A program made the position numbers and the translations under genes. Shown one piece after another: positions 24,539-43,649 of a stretch of 64,000 nucleotides of DNA. The first letter of the stretch is position 1. Every line of letters starts with the position of its first letter. Below the pieces are notes generated by a model. The model made no database searches. It was not told the DNA's origin and saw nothing but the letters and a program-made list of their open reading frames with translations. Source of the stretch: Cranoglanis bouderius (Eukaryota > Chordata > Actinopteri > Siluriformes > Cranoglanididae); NCBI GenBank assembly GCA_023630585.1, contig CM042543.1, positions 13,638,260 through 13,702,259 on the forward strand. Direction: 5' to 3'.

Positions 24539-26410
24539 ATTACTTTTTTATTTTTAATTTTTAATTTTAATAACCTTTTTAGTTTTAAAACCTCTCCGTT
24601 CATTTTGTCCTACTGAAAAATTGAACTTCAATTACTATTTTAAAAATCATTTAAATCAATCCTAATGAAAACAATTAGACACTCCTTACACAGGTGATTT
24701 AAAGGTGACTATAGGTACAAGAGATCTACCAATCAGCCAGTTGTTAGGTTCAAAGCACACTGCTGCTTCACCTTTATAGCTTCTGTATTTGTTCATGACA
24801 CTCTTCGTTTTGATTGATTGTGTGTTACATGACAGGATGCATGTGTGCATTGGTTATGTTGCTGCATGTAGCTAATTTGCAAAGTCAAAGCACTCTGTGT
24901 ACACTGTACAATTGGCAAATAGATTTTTCTATTTCCATGTGCCATTTTTTATGTACACTGTGACAGCGTGGCTCTAAAAGTGCCATTTAACGCCTGTCTC
25001 CTGTGTAGTTTACATTGGCGTCAAGTTACATAGATTTTGAATGGGAGTTTGAATATAATCCAAATGAAATTTTGCCGTGAAAGGTGACCAGTTGCACCTC
25101 TTATTTGAATACTGCTAACCACTCAGAATATGCAAAAACAATGACTCGCAAGGGAAATCCTGAACTTCACACAGAAATAGAGCTCGGGTCAGGCTTCTCT
25201 TTTCTTTATGTCTTACTTAAAATAGCACCCGAAATAAAGGAAAATCATACAAAGCAGTTCTTCCTGTAAATGTACGCCTTTTAGGTTTTGGGTTTTTGTT
25301 GTCGCTTTGTGGATTTTGTTCATAAATAAATAAATAAATAATATATATTATATATAATATAGGTAAATATAAATAATATTAATGATAAATATAGGTCACA
25401 TCTCATGGACTGCTGTACCTGCCGGTTATGCTTGCCCGGTTTTTACAAGGCCACTATCCGCTTTTATTTCATGCACGTTTTTTGCATCATAGATTCGAGA
25501 TGAGCTGCCAGAAATGTAGCTTCTGAAAAACTAGAGGAAAAGTTGCCAAAACCTCGAAGTGCTCCCAGATCCTGCAGTTAGGAAGAAGACGGACCTGAAT
25601 TACACTGAAGTGTGCTCCCTCTGAACGCTACCACATGTTAACACAGGCCTCTGCACCATATTAGCTAAAGCCACTGGTTTAAAGACATGGCAAATAGAGC
25701 AGAGCTGCTGTGAGCTCATGGGCTTTCTGTTAAGCGCGCACACACGCGCACACACACACACACACGCACCCACCCACGCACGCACGCACGCACGCACGCC
25801 GATTGCTGAGCAACATCCAAAAAAACTTCACATGACTAAACACACCATAATGTCAGTGGCTTTTATAAATAACATCTAAATATTGAGTATCAGAACATTT
25901 CAAAGCGACGCAGGGATACTGATACAGTTCACAACATATTTACTATCCATACACAAAATCAGCCTCGGTATCTTGTCTCTGGAGGCAATAAGGCCTCAAA
26001 GGAATACAAACACTCAGGGCCGTAATATAGTGTATAAAAATATCCATAGAATATATATTAATTTACTTCATCCCTGTATGCCAAAACATTTGGGTTTTTT
26101 TTTCCAAACATGGGACACTTCCATGTGACTTTTATTTGTAAGTAAACATGCGATTCAGGTTAAGACTATTGTGAATACATGTCACAAAGACATTACACAG
26201 GGTTTCCTGAAAGGAAGGGTAAAGTCATGACTAAATTAATTACAATGTCCTCTTCCATTTCCTTTCATCCTTTTTAAATCCGTTACCAAAGCCGAGGCGT
26301 GGAAAAGCGAGCAATTAAGACATCAAAAACGAGGTTTTATTTGCGCTCAACATGTGTTTGTTTCTATGGTAATTACTAAAACAGTGCTAGAAAATGGAGA
26401 AACAGTAACA

Positions 26411-26413
<3 letters not shown>

Positions 26414-26460
<47 letters not shown>
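26414..26460. repeat. (GA)n microsatellite
   Basis: Perfect GA repeat of 47 bp. Confidence 0.97.
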
Positions 26461-26462
<2 letters not shown>

Positions 26463-27541
26463 GAAGTCTGTTGTATACTTTGGGTAAAAATAAACCATTT
26501 CGAAAATTTCAGAAGAGTCGTTTATTTCAATTCATTACAAAAATGCTTCACATAGAAATGCTGCAACTGGAAGTTCCCTTTTTGGTAATACAAGACCACA
26601 AACCAGAGAACAACAGCGATGCATCGAGACGCCTGAAAAGAGCCAGAGTTTTCCTCCTCTGTACGAATTCTAATGACTGTAAGTCGAAGTTGAGAAAATA
26701 AGCGCAGCCTCGAGTCTGAGGGAAAGCGCAAAGACGTCCAGACATTCTTTGGAAACTCGCAACAGAGAGAAATGAGAGTAAAGAGCGGCGTATCACTTTC
26801 ACTCACAGTAATACAATTTAAATCCCTGCGTTTTGATTACCACAGAACCCTGATGTTGTTCATTATAATATAATTTAAGCTTCTCGCAAGTGAATGTGGC
26901 GGAACGAGCGCCCCTTTGTGCGTCTGACGTTGTTAACAGGAACAAATTTTACAGAATTAGCCGTAAGAGCTAAAAAGGGAATGGCAGCTCACAAAGTGTA
27001 TGGTTTTATTTTCGTTCGTTTCAAATTCTGTGACAAATTTTATTTGAAACCAAAATTTGCAAACGAAGCGAATTATGTTCAGTAAAAAATAGTGGCAGAA
27101 GCGAAATGTGTGAATTGGTTTTTGGATAAATATTCACGTAAACAGCATGAAGCTTCAAGTAAGATCATATTAGAGCAGGGGTTTAGTAGTATTTTACTAA
27201 AGTATTTCTTTGTACAGTACAGACAGATGTTAATCTACAAACACTGCCCCAAGGATCTCTTCTGTTAAAGCTGATGACGTGTTAAAGACGACTGTGAATA
27301 ATCCAGAAAGTCCGTGTGCACACCTCTACGTAAAATGACACTAAGGTCTTACGCTCAAATGACATCACTGGGAGCATCAGTGTGCGTGATTGCCAGTCTG
27401 CTAGGCAACTGGACTTGTGATAATTGTCAAAAATGACAGGCTCTTCTCCTTTAATTGCCGTTCTGAAGAAGTGCCCTTGCCGCAAGAAAAAGCCACTGGA
27501 GTTGACAAAATCCGCCAAGTATGACCAAGCACTAAGAGGTA

Positions 27542-27544
<3 letters not shown>

Positions 27545-27605
<61 letters not shown>
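27545..27605. repeat. (GT)n microsatellite
   Basis: Perfect GT repeat of about 60 bp. Confidence 0.97.
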
Positions 27606-27607
<2 letters not shown>

Positions 27608-28861
27608 CAGGAGTTTGGATCTTCGCATAACTGACATGGCTTTCTATAATGCTTAATTCACACCCGCACCTGAAGTCATCTTCACTTCTGCCAGCCAAGT
27701 GTACAATATTTACATATCATTACCTAACCCTAGGTGTAGAAATATATATTTTTTTTTTTCTGCAAAACACCAAACTAAAAAAAAGCAAAAAAAAAATTTT
27801 TTTTTTAAATCAGACAAAAGGGCACCTCTGAAAATCTGATTCACTTAAGGTCTAAACATGAGCATGAGACACATGGCACGAATTTATAAGCCTTGTTGTA
27901 TTTTTAAGCTTGAGTGTAGGCAGTGGTGTGTTTGTATTGGATAAAATCCCTGATTACACCAGAAATGAACACAGCAGACTCACAGTAATTCTTATTTTTG
28001 ACCCACCTACCTCCGAACAACATGTTTTGTAAGTAAATAAAGTTGTATTTGTCCAATAAACCCCAATTTCGCATGCTAATTTGTACTTAACCTATTTGGA
28101 TTGAATGTAACCTATTTCTGGGTTCGACTAAAACAATTAAACAGTGTATAACAGTTTTAGTCATTTAAAAAAAAGCGATTACATATTAAACAACTGCATG
28201 CTACTGTACAAGATGTAAGCTTATAATATTGCAATTTCAAAAAAAGGGTCAATAAAAATAAGAGAAACAGTACGTAAGATTAATTAACTTCCCATATCAA
28301 TGCAATAAATGTTGTTTGTTCTTTAAGGTTAAATAAAAAAAACAATTGGACAACACACATCAGAAAGTGGCCTATAAAGAATGAAGATGTCACATCTATG
28401 ACATACTGGTGTTGACAAAGTAAAGTCATCTCTGTGTGGTCATCAGAGCATTTCGACCCTTTTAACACTGCTGCAGCGGCGAATCCAACAACGCCGGTCA
28501 TTTGTGTAATCTTTCAGATCACCTAGTGGGAGAGTAATGTCTCCTAGAGGCATTAGTGCGGGTTTTTTGCACAAGCCAGGAATAATGTTCTACCATCTAA
28601 AGCCCTGTTTATGCCTGTGTGGTCCACAGTGACGCTCGCCAAGCTAAAACCCGGGCCTGAAACGGGCACCGCACATTCCGGTTTCTCCTTACACACTGGC
28701 CACGAAAACGGCGCGCCTGCACAGGGACCACCACGGCTCACCTAAAACAGCACGGACACCCCGACGGCAGCACAGACACATGCTAAGGAGAAAATTATAC
28801 ATGTGAAATATCATTAAATAAATGATGAGGTGTCTGGAATCTGGCATGGCAGTGAGGTCTG

Positions 28862-28864
<3 letters not shown>

Positions 28865-28957
<93 letters not shown>
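28865..28957. repeat. (TA)n(GA)n compound microsatellite
   Basis: About 72 bp of TA followed directly by about 21 bp of GA. Confidence 0.97.
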
Positions 28958-29400
28958 GAGGAAACGTACAATAGCACTGCACTGAATGTGATGGATGCTT
29001 ATTGCATTGCTGAAGGAATATCACTTCACATCACCTTGGGACCTTAAGAGGCAGTTGTGGCTGAAGCGTTTCCTGTTATAGCCTGGCCACATCCTGTAGT
29101 GCCATAAGAGAGGAGTTTTTTTTTTTTTAATATATTCACAAGCTCACAGTAACAGAATCTTAGCTACTAAAGACTAAAGAAAAAGGGGAAAGCAAATGTT
29201 CTAATAGTAATTATACAACACTTTCGGTCTAGACAAAAGGTCCTAGAGCTCTAGAAGCACTGCTGATGAAGGACTTGTGCCCGAGACATCCTGTTTATCT
29301 AGACACTTTGCATAATATGCTAAATTTTTTAAATTTACATATACATATATACATATACATATATTGTGTGTATACAAATACAACATATATATGTGATTTA

Positions 29401-31085
<1,685 letters not shown>

Positions 31086-31577
31086 TATATATTTATATGA
31101 GAAACACGATATGATGATATAATACGCAATATAATATTGTGAAAATTATGTCACAAGGAACTGGTTGGAGATATAAAGGGTATTATGATATCTTTTTTAA
31201 ATATCTGTATGGGTTGTTTTTTTGTTTTTTTGTTTATAATAAGCAACTGATTTTTCTACTGTTGGAAATTTCTTTTAAAAAATTCCTCCTGTTCAGTGTA
31301 GGTCTTTTTTTTTTTAATTGCAACACTACTATTTTGCTGGTAGTTTGTTATAAAATCGATATATAATCATACAATCTACTCATGACGTATCATACAAATG
31401 CTTTTACATATTGTGATATTGATTTTTTGATATATGATATTTTTTGCATATTATCTAACCATTTGTGTGTGTATGTGTGTGTGCGTTTAACAGGAAAAAG
31501 GGGAAAAAAAAGGAAAAAAAATGTATATATATGCTTTCCTGACTTTCATCAGCTGTGCAAGCAAAGTGCATACAATT

Positions 31578-31590
31578 TATATATATACAT

Positions 31591-31646
<56 letters not shown>

Positions 31647-31647
31647 C

Positions 31648-31690
<43 letters not shown>
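31578..31690. repeat. (TA)n(CA)n compound microsatellite
   Basis: Imperfect TA tract 31578-31630 followed by CA tract 31631-31690 with a C5 interruption at 31646-31651. Confidence 0.96.
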
Positions 31691-31694
<4 letters not shown>

Positions 31695-31699
31695 GACAA

Positions 31700-32740
31700 A
31701 AACATTTCTCACTGTGACAATTTCAAAAATAGCATCCAAGTCTGCTTTCCTCAAAACAACTCATAAATCCAATCTGGCCGAATAATTAAACACATTCACT
31801 ACAGGCACCCAGTGTGACCCTGAACCGGAAAAAAAAAAAAAAAAAAAAAATATGGACATGAATTAGCACAGCACATTTTTCACCTGAGCTGAAGACTGTG
31901 GAGGCAGATATGAGCCACTGCCAAAGCTCCAGCCAGTGAGGTGTGTGAGACACACTGATGAATCACTGCCGCTAATTCCCACTGTGGAGAGCGCGGCAGG
32001 AGAGAGCAGGAGAAAGACAGACGTGATTTAACACTGAACCTACACCAGTCTCTACGCTGTCACTGCGCACAGGGTCAATTATGTAGTGCACACGCACACA
32101 CACTCTCTCACACAGGCACACACACTCTCTCACACAGACATACACAGCAAGCAGAGTGTTGAGCCATCCATTTAAAGCCCAGAGAAGCAATCCAGAAACA
32201 GTGACTACAAATAAATATTATGTATCTGAGTGATCGAGGACTATCAGTCATGAGTCTGAGCTGCAATTAGAAACAAAGAAGCAACTCGCTGATTTAATTT
32301 ACTCTTAATCATCATCAGACAGCATCAGGATTCTGTAACCTCTAGCAAAGTGAGAGACAGAGAGAGAGAGAGAGTGTGAGTGAGTGAGTGAGTAAGAGCG
32401 CGGGAGAGAGGAAAAAACTCTGCATGTGCTCAGTGCTGTAAATGAGATGAAGCTCTGTTGAAAAGTCGAGAGCTCCAGCCCCTTCCTCACGGAGCCGGAG
32501 CTCATTCTTCCCTGTGGATGTGTAGAGGAAACGTTGAGCTGCTGACGGGACGAGGGAAAGGGGGGAAAAAAAAAAAAAAAAAAAACACAGCACGAGCGAA
32601 AGGAGGACGATAGAGGCTGTCTCAGTCTACTTTTGTGCTCTGATGTCACAAAACACATGACCCAGCCTCTCCAGTAACAGCCCACAAGGAGGGGGGAAAA
32701 AGTGTGTTTGAAAGCATACACGTTTTTTGGATGGTGAGAA
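31700..32740. other. Region upstream of runx2 P1, no gene recognised
   Basis: Contains an A20 run near 31830-31849, CA/CT-rich repeats at 32090-32150, a GA/GTGA-rich tract at 32350-32395, and an A19 run near 32567-32585. Minus-strand reading frames here (for example 32305-33039) run through simple repeats and the promoter and are not credible genes. Part may be distal P1 regulatory sequence. Confidence 0.5.
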
Positions 32741-32949
32741 TGTTTCATTCCCCTCACAAACAACCACAGAACCACAAGTGCGGTGCGAGCGCTTTGCCCA
32801 GGACGAGCGCAGGGAGCCACTGGGGCGTAAATGGTTAATCGGCGCGGGTCAACCCCACTCCCAGAGACCCGACAAGTCAGTAAGTACGCTCTAACCACAC
32901 TCGTATCGGCTTCATTCTGCTCCATCCAATATCTGTGCTGTGTGCTCTT

Positions 32950-32987
<38 letters not shown>

Positions 32988-33174
32988 TCTCTGACATGTG
33001 GCAAAACACACATAGTGTGCACTGTAGTGAGCGCTTCATTAATTACATGTAAGGCTTGCTGAGCATTTTTTTCCATATGCCCTGATATGGTTTGTGCTCT
33101 CAGTTTAGCACCTCAAGGGTCAGGGCGACCTCGAAAGGAGACGTTAACTGGCGAGGATATAACCAAGTGTGGCG
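32741..33174 (+). promoter_or_regulatory. runx2: runx2 distal promoter P1 and 5' untranslated region
   Basis: Lies directly upstream of the P1 coding exon. It carries three AACCACA motifs, the consensus RUNX site in reverse (TGTGGTT): 32762-32768, 32770-32776 and 32893-32899. The first two are tandem with one base between them. A 34-bp (CT)n polypyrimidine tract follows at 32952-32985. RUNX2 is known to autoregulate its bone-type P1 promoter through RUNX elements in mammals, so this arrangement is consistent with autoregulation here. No clear TATA box was chosen and the transcription start is not fixed by sequence. The P1 transcript gives the bone-associated long N-terminus isoform in mammals. 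Confidence 0.7.
32762..32776 (-). promoter_or_regulatory. Tandem RUNX-binding motifs in P1
   Basis: AACCACAGAACCACA: two consensus RUNX sites (TGTGGTT on the minus strand) separated by one base. A third, AACCACA at 32893-32899, lies 117 bp downstream. Confidence 0.65.
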
Positions 33175-33232
33175 ATGGCATCTAACAGCCTTTTCAGCTC
33201 GGTCACTCCGTGTCAGCAAAACTTCTTCTGGG
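33175..33232 (+). CDS. runx2: runx2 P1-specific first coding exon
   Basis: ATG at 33175 opens 19 codons reading MASNSLFSSVTPCQQNFFW plus one G, then a consensus GTAAGT donor at 33233. This is the diagnostic distal-promoter N-terminus of RUNX2 (MASNSLFS… isoform). The start lies in a strong context (G at -3, G at +4). The leftover G joins AT at 53082-53083, forming Asp, so the mature peptide reads …QNFFWDPSSSRRF. This is the same junction as in mammals, using an acceptor inside the P2 coding exon. The protein is a nuclear transcription factor that with CBFβ drives osteoblast and cartilage programmes. The exon is nested antisense inside the large supt3h intron. Too short to show as a reading frame, but unambiguous. 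Confidence 0.96.
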
Positions 33233-33338
33233 GTAAGTGCTGTGAAAAAATTATTTTCATTTGAGCATGCTGTGGTTCAGGCGTGGGTCATTCGGAAGCC
33301 ACCTCGGCAAAATGCACCAGCTCCAGGTCAATAAGCAG

Positions 33339-33339
<1 letters not shown>

Positions 33340-33374
<35 letters not shown>
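33340..33374. repeat. (CA)n microsatellite just downstream of the P1 exon
   Basis: About 35 bp of CA repeat, 107 bp after the P1 splice donor. Confidence 0.95.
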
Positions 33375-33376
<2 letters not shown>

Positions 33377-35215
33377 TACATCGTATGAGGCGTAGGGCAC
33401 GATGCTCGATGCAGGAGAGCCACTTCACGACAGTGAATATGTGCGGTGTTTACTTTTGCAAACATGCTAAGAAGCTGACATGTTTGTAGAACGTAAAACT
33501 ATATTTGTGGAATGATGACGGAGAAGAAAAAAAAACAGCTTCGAACATATAAACAGTGACTCCATTTCAATTTACAGTCTGGCATTAAAACAAGATGTGG
33601 AAGAATCGGTTTAGAGGTGACTATGGGAGCAGGAGTGTGTTGTACACATGTGGGTTTAAATCTACTCGAAGGCAGACACTTCGATTCGACCTGAATGCTT
33701 TTCAGTTCTCAGATGCGTAGGAATGAATTTCTTAGACATGAATGCTGTCCTACAAAGCTTTTTTTTTTTTTTTTTTTCTCTTTTTCCCCTTTAGGAGTTT
33801 AGTTTTGACTTTAAACACGAACAGGAAGCTGACTTCAGAAATAAAAACTGTCTTTAAATGGGGCTTTTTGTTAAAAGAGGAGAGAAATGTGCTATAAAAG
33901 TTTTGCAGAGTGTTTTTTAAGAACTCCAGGCCAAAGAGACAGGACGGCCGTGACGTAGGGTAAGGTGACGGATGAAAAACCACACGCAAAAAACAAAATG
34001 TATGCAAAGTGTATTTGAATACCACAACATTTTAAAATATACTAATATAAGCAAAACGTGAAGCAAAACTAAATGAAGTAATCTAGGCGATATCCACGTC
34101 CAGGACCACCAATAGACAGAAATAGGCAAGTTAAAAATATAAAAAAGTAAATTATAACCAGCAGTGTTTGTAGAAGTTTATAATGAAATGCTGTACTTAC
34201 AGAAGTTTCTGTATAAAGCTTCTCATAATTGGGAAATGATAGGCTTGTCCAGCAGGAACACTCAGCGCTGATACTGCCACTGAGACACACAGTGGGTTTG
34301 TCATCACTGTCTGCGTACACCAACGCTTTAAACACGGTGTCTCGAAAACTGAAGACGAGCCACGAAAGCTCATGCTGAGATTGTTTAATAGGTAAATGAA
34401 TACATAAATGTATGTGATATGTATGTGTATGTTCCCCCCAATAAGTACATAATTGTAATGCTCTCTGTTTGCTATTTTATATCATCACTGGTAATATTTA
34501 ATATTTATTAATGATGACACAGCGACAACATGATAATTCAACGTTACCTCAATACAGTTTCCTTTCCGACCATCATCAGGGAAATGAAATGTACTCAACT
34601 GCAAAACTGAACAAATAGTAAACAATTGAAACTTTAAAGTGAATGTGGTAAAAGACGTCAGGTCTTAGAAGGCAAGCCCTGTCATAGACATGATCCAAGC
34701 ATGTGGTGTTGAACTCCCATTTCTTTAGGCATCACTAATCAATTACAAAGCGTGTTGCACTGCTCACGGGTCCATGTGCTTCTCATTTCATGAGCACGGT
34801 GGTCCTGCAGGCTGAGCAGTGAGGGTTAATGGCGTTAATTGGTTAACACAACTTTGCCTCTGCACTGAAAAGCGATGTTAATGGACTCAACTAGGCTGGA
34901 GAGAGTGGTGAGGCCTCTAGGTGTTAAAAATTAATGAAACTGAACGAGTCACGGGTCTACATTTTTTTGCGGGCATTTCTTTAGTATTGAAATCTATTTT
35001 CAAATATATATCGAACTATCAAACAGGCTTCATCTGAGTTTGGTTTGACTACCAGGTTGAAACAATGTCCAGAGACTAATTAGGGGTCTTTAACACACTA
35101 TTATTTCTGTGTGTGTTACACATGCTCGCTGACGTTTTGCCTAAACCTCAATCATATGTGTCTAATGCTGTGTGTATTTACTCTGCTTCACTGTGTATCA
35201 ACACGTTAATTTCAC

Positions 35216-35749
35216 ATGGTCAGGACAAATACCTCATCGTGTACCATTTACTTTAGTGGTAACAGTGAGTCAGTAAAATTCCCAAATACAGTTTATATCG
35301 TTCTAGCAGAAAGTCTGAAATATTTTTTTACTAACTGGAGTACAAATGTAGACAAATTAGAGCACGTCTCTGAGCATGTGGATTTCCCAAATAAAGAGGA
35401 CCGATATGTGCAATCACAGAGACGCGTTCAGACAATTTCAATCAAGCCGAAGGAAAAGTGGAATACGGAGTGCGAGTCTGAGAGCATGCATGCCACAAAA
35501 AACCACATGGTAAATAGAAAGGCTGTAAGAAAAATGAGCGAGCTCTTCAAAGGACTTGGAAGTAATTTGATATGGACACTGTTGGATAAGGAAGCTTTTT
35601 TAGCCCGATACAGCCAGATGACTTCAAAGTGCCATGTCTCGCCGGCAAGTCAGGAAGAAGATGCAGAAAGATGGATCATCGTATCAGAAACAAACATGCT
35701 CCAGTTTAAAGATGCAAAACACCAACAATTAGAACTGACAAATAAATGA
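35216..35749 (+). other. Unusually long open frame of unknown status (177 residues)
   Basis: ATG to TGA with 177 codons, the longest frame in the window that is neither a simple repeat nor a known exon. The product would be hydrophilic and charged, with no signal peptide, membrane segment or family motif that I recognise. It lies in runx2 intron 1, in the runx2 sense, 2 kb after the P1 exon. Nothing indicates a promoter or splice sites. Most likely a chance frame; an unrecognised retro-derived fragment or lineage-specific exon is the alternative. Confidence 0.12.
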
Positions 35750-38157
35750 CGCTGAAACTGCAACATTAAGCCTACGATCAAGCTGAATGCTTTCGTGTGG
35801 CTCGGGTGGTCTGGGGGTGTTGAGTTCCTTTCCTGACAATCAGCATTACTATGAAGGCAGGGATTATTATTCTCCAAAACCATAGACCTGCCTTCTGTGC
35901 TGTAAATAATGAAGCATATTCCCACAGATCCTCTTTTTTAATCATTCTCATTATATGCATCCTTGCACACCTGACTTCATTAACCTTAAACGAATCAGCC
36001 TAAAAGTCAGCACCAATCTAATAATAAACACACAGCAAAAAAAGACCCACATCTCATTCATAATGTTATGAACGTCAAAATAAGGTCATACTGCTCACTC
36101 GAGTGATAAACATTTCTTTTGTGGAAAGCACACACTTGCGGAGTGTGTGTGTCGTCTTTCTCCACATGACAAAGGGAGGCATTGAGGTCTTTTGCGAAGA
36201 GCTTCTGAGAAAATATTCAAACACTTAACCATAGACTCGGGCTCTGCCAAACACAACATTAAAACTGGGAAACAATAAATAGTCCCATAACACGAAGAAA
36301 AAAAAAACAAAAAACTTTTGTTACATAGGAACCCAGTCAACAAACCATCAGAGTGGCCATAAAGCCGGCCCAGCCCGCATGCTCACTCTGACGGCGTCGG
36401 GAGAAGATCTACTAACAGGATGTTGATGGAGATGCAGTTTAGAAGAAGCTTCAGAATTAAGAGTGCAGCAGCTTAGGCAAATTCTTCCATTAACTAATTG
36501 CTCCCTAAGCCATATGGCACGATACCCATCTGCAAAATGAATCATAGAGACATCACATCAGAGCTGGAGTGCAAAAAAAGCAGCAAGACATGCGTATGAT
36601 TTACTCCATAATGTCTTCATTCAGAAAAGTTCTCATTCACAAACGTATTTTTTCCAGCTGCTGACAAAACAATCTCAGCACGAATCGTCATGTAAAAATA
36701 AATATTATTTTTGATTCCTCGGTGAACAAACTGAGCAGGGTTCAATTTGAAAGACTTCAGGAGTCTTAAGTCAATTACCTCATCTCATATTTCTTTTCAA
36801 GGGACTATTTGGAAGAAGGAAAGGATACAGCTAAAGAAACATATACTGCATAAACAGGATAATTGAAAGCCCAACATGCGTTCTTTAAATGTACCTTGGT
36901 ACGGCTTCAATTACCAGGCAGTTCTAGTGTATGGAGGCTTCGGGGCAGATTTTCGAGAGGAAAATATTTAATGTTCAGATAAGTGGACTTTGACTCCGGA
37001 TGGCTGTTTTGACTCTACCATAATGAAGCGAGTCCAGGACTACAGAGGCTCCACACTTAACAAGGCTCTACCTGTTCTACCCAACACCGGCAACAGCCAA
37101 AGCCAGCGTGCTCTATTGATTTAACCTCGGCTGGAATGCGGGAATTTCTTTGACTAAGGCATTACTTTAAAATATTTATAATACGATACACACAAGGGCT
37201 ATAAGGAAAAACAGAATGTAAAAATGCGAGGCATGAGCCGGCCCGGTGGAGGAGAGGAGCGGACGCACTGGCAGCCGCTCTCATCACTGAATTCTCCTTC
37301 GAGCCGTGGCTCCGAAATTCACCACAAGGGAAATCTAGTGTTTTCAAATGGGCCCGTGTAATGCTTTACTTCCTCTTAAAAATGTACATTTTGATATCTA
37401 AACAATAAGAGAGACACTGGGGATCAGACAGTGTGTCTGATTCTCTAGCATACTGCTCGCTCTGAGCAGAAAAAGGGCATTTTTACATTTGTTTTCGTAA
37501 GAGATTAATATCAGAACATAACACAGACTTAAGATTTCTTCACATCGCTGAAGATGGATACACTTTCTCCAAATGAATTCGAAGCACTGCCTGATGTCAA
37601 ATCTGCATCCGTCCAGATTCATTCAGAAAAAGAAATCGAGTAAATGAGACAATGTAATAGAAAATCTTCCTGTGTAACAACACACGTATCAGAGCCGTGC
37701 AACACACACAAACGCACACCGTCTCAGTGCACATGTAAAACAAACCATTAGCACAATACAGCTCCCATCAACCTGCCATGGTAATCTGACCACAGCCATT
37801 AGCCTATGCAAGCACAACACAGACAGCAAGACACACACCTGTGAGAATCACATTACCACTCCGAGAGAAACCTACAGGTGAGACTTGCAGTGTGTTTGTT
37901 TCAGCGGTATCCGATTCCCGTCTTGTGTTTCAGCTGCTTTCATGCCACAATGCCATCACTCTGGCTTGTTACACGGCAAAATCTCAGAGGAGTTGATCAG
38001 TTTTTGGCTGGTCGCTGTACTGAAAAGCTCGACTAGCAGGCGTGAAATAATAGAAATCATTAAACCATGCATATATAAACTGTTAAGAGTGAATACACAA
38101 ACTGCCTTTTATATACAGTGAATAAAACACATAAGATCAATTTATATATATAATTTC

Positions 38158-38196
<39 letters not shown>
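38158..38196. repeat. (AAT)n microsatellite
   Basis: About 39 bp of perfect AAT repeat. Confidence 0.96.
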
Positions 38197-38197
<1 letters not shown>

Positions 38198-38925
38198 TAT
38201 GTGATAAAGCCAGTGTTAAAGCCCAGAGCAGGAAAACAGTGGCTGCGTCTGTGCTATTAAGTATTAACTCTAAATCTGGCTCTGTTGGCAACAATGCTGT
38301 TTTTCTGATTCGAACGTATGTTGACTCATCCTGTGACGGCATTCAGAAGGGTGCTATAGTTACTGCAGCTCCTGTTTCATTGTCTGGTGTGTTTACTGTA
38401 AGCCCGAGCTACTCGTAAAAGTCGTTTCGGGATATCAGTGGATTCTCTGGGGGAAGTGACAGCTCATCATCAGTGTAATGCAAAATTTATCAGTCATACC
38501 CCCTCAGCAAGGTTGACACTGTCTATTAAAACGATCCTCCGTGGCTTTAAATATGTATTACATGTCCAAAGGCAAATCCTCTAAGTTGTTGTTTTCCCCA
38601 GCAAAATGAAGGGAAGTATTTGAGTTCACTCGGAGGAAGCAATTTTGAAGAAAACAACAGGCGGGAAAAAAAAGCGTGAGCTGCTTTTACACGACTTCAC
38701 AGTTTAAGCTGTCCTTTTGCTGACAAAGACAACTGAACACATTCTTTTGACTTTTCCCCCCCTCTACCGCTAAATATTAACAGCGTTACCTATTAATAAA
38801 CATGATTTCCTCAAATAAGATATGAAGACTGCACCAAATTAGAAGAGGTGCAACTAGAACGAAAAGGCAAGCGTTCAGAAAGTCTAGACACAGAGAGCGC
38901 AAAATTTCTGTTGTAGGATCATTTT

Positions 38926-38959
<34 letters not shown>

Positions 38960-39880
38960 TTATGTGCTAGACTTCACAAAGCTAACTGGGAAATATTCCT
39001 ACACCGACATTCAAAAACAACCTTTGTAACCTTTGTATGACAATTCACTCACAGCATCTTTAAATGAAAAGGTCCTAGAGAGCAAAATTCTGAGTCTAAT
39101 GATCTCCTGGCAGAGAATGTGTCTATGTCTGTCTAACAGCAGCTTTATTATTTTAAACTCAGCTGATTAATCATTAATACCCCGACATATTTACAGCATT
39201 TTTTTTTCCATTTAGCGCGGTTCAAAGTGAACAATGAAACTTTCTACACTTGTTTCACATTTTGCTATGAAAGCAAATTTTGCGTATTCAGGATTTGTCC
39301 AGGATGTTCTAGCAGCAGAAGTTTAAGGTTGAGCTTAATTTGAGTCTAACATCATAAAACCAAGCACATAGGTAAGCATTTAGAGCCTTGTTGGTTCATT
39401 ATATAATACCAAATTTCTCAGGAACAGTGTGTACATTTTAGAAGTCAATAGACAGTATCCAGGATCAGCACAAATCCACATATGAGCGTGTATAAGGTCT
39501 GTGGACATTTTGTTCATCAAAATGGGAAAACAAGGAAACACATTTTTCCCCTTCTGTTTAGGATGTGTACTCTGTAACCTTATTTGTTTTTCATAAATGA
39601 TAAGATAGCATGATATGCAGAAATAACCACCAGTCTGTCACAAATTGGTGCTAGAGGTGCATGCTCAGAGATGAATGTCCTAAGATTCTGTATTGAGCAC
39701 AACAACATAGTTAAAAGAGAATATATGTCTGACACAGAGTTAGCCATAGCTCATGCTGTTAATGAGGTCAAATTTAACCAACCACAAAATTGTTTGCTGG
39801 TGTTCACATTTCTATAGTGAAACAAAGCAACATTACAGTAGTCTAAATAATAGTTATTTTTTAAAACACTGTCCCTGAAA

Positions 39881-43649
<3,769 letters not shown>

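Larger units (their letters stand above)
24539..28864. other. Intronic stretch without recognised genes
   Basis: Contains the (GA)n and (GT)n tracts listed separately, a CA/CG-rich patch at 25737-25798, and a GC-richer zone at 28600-28780. No exon, terminal repeat or family domain was recognised. Confidence 0.55.

Noticed and set aside
32305..33039. 244-codon minus-strand frame overlapping the P1 promoter
   Set aside because: It runs through GA/CT repeats and a poly-A run, has no recognised domain, and is antisense to a well-supported promoter.
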